A stretch of DNA of 64,000 bases from Adiantum capillus-veneris (lineage: Eukaryota; Streptophyta; Polypodiopsida; Polypodiales; Pteridaceae), in the NCBI GenBank assembly GCA_014529385.2, contig CM043960.1, forward strand, positions 78,770,832 through 78,834,831, read 5' to 3'. The notes below the pieces were generated by a model. That model saw only the letters and a program-made list of their open reading frames with translations. It ran no database searches and had not been told where the DNA came from. Shown piece after piece: positions 63,915 to 64,000 of this stretch (position 1 is the first letter of the stretch; each line of letters starts with the position of its first letter). The translations under genes and the position numbers were made by a program.

Positions 63915-64000
63915 CGAGCACATGCAGATACACCTCCTAGAGGGAAGTGCTATGTCGGCACGGCAAGAAAGAAGAGAAGAGAGGAGAAAAGAATAACACA
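63870..64000. repeat. Tandem-array unit, right part, block B
   Basis: (GA)n 63873-63911 followed by 'gcgagcacatgcagatacac' and 'gaaagaagagaagagagg', the sequence that normally follows the (GA)n tract of a unit. It is the missing right half of the unit broken at 60243. The window ends inside it. Confidence 0.8.

Overview
The window looks like a gene-poor, transposon-dense stretch of a plant nuclear genome. The evidence is two Ty3/gypsy retrotransposons with a second RNase H domain (a plant Tat-lineage trait), a plant-type Helitron, L1-type LINE fragments, a non-autonomous LTR element and many long (GA)n tracts. A relic of the endonuclease-bearing Helentron type is unusual for a flowering plant, so a seed-free land plant such as a fern is a reasonable but unproven guess. 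I see no intact protein gene, rRNA, tRNA or CRISPR array; almost all coding traces are broken transposon genes.

Layout, 1-35 kb (block A). A minus-strand Helentron relic (1-3458) runs into a tandem array of about 0.8 kb units, each with its own (GA)n tract. Five insertions split this array: a solo LTR (3782-4928); a foldback element with 410 bp inverted arms and four 62 bp palindromes (5188-6591); a plus-strand Tat-like element (7740-23894) whose 3' LTR holds a minus-strand Tat-like element (14180-22869); and a coding-free LTR element (26142-29131). The array stops near 29462. After it come a non-B-DNA microsatellite cluster, a gypsy pol relic, a LINE relic, a pseudogene of a secreted protein and a 5'-truncated LINE with a clear target duplication.

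Layout, 35-54 kb. Older repeats fill 35-43 kb: a 207 bp (GA)n tract, a hairpin MITE and three degenerate tandem arrays. A degenerate Helitron (about 43.7-48.7 kb) keeps its HUH motif but has a damaged Walker A and a tandemly duplicated helicase segment. It is followed by phase-compatible exon-like segments of unknown function, a coiled-coil ORF with one stop, and a LINE RT relic.

Layout, 54-64 kb (block B). A second Helentron relic (with its helicase end and endonuclease), array units, then copies of the gypsy, LINE and secreted-protein segments repeat block A in the same order, so the window contains an old segmental duplication. Comparing the copies gives empty sites that date and bound several insertions. 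All four LTR-element insertions lie at an ACGT core.
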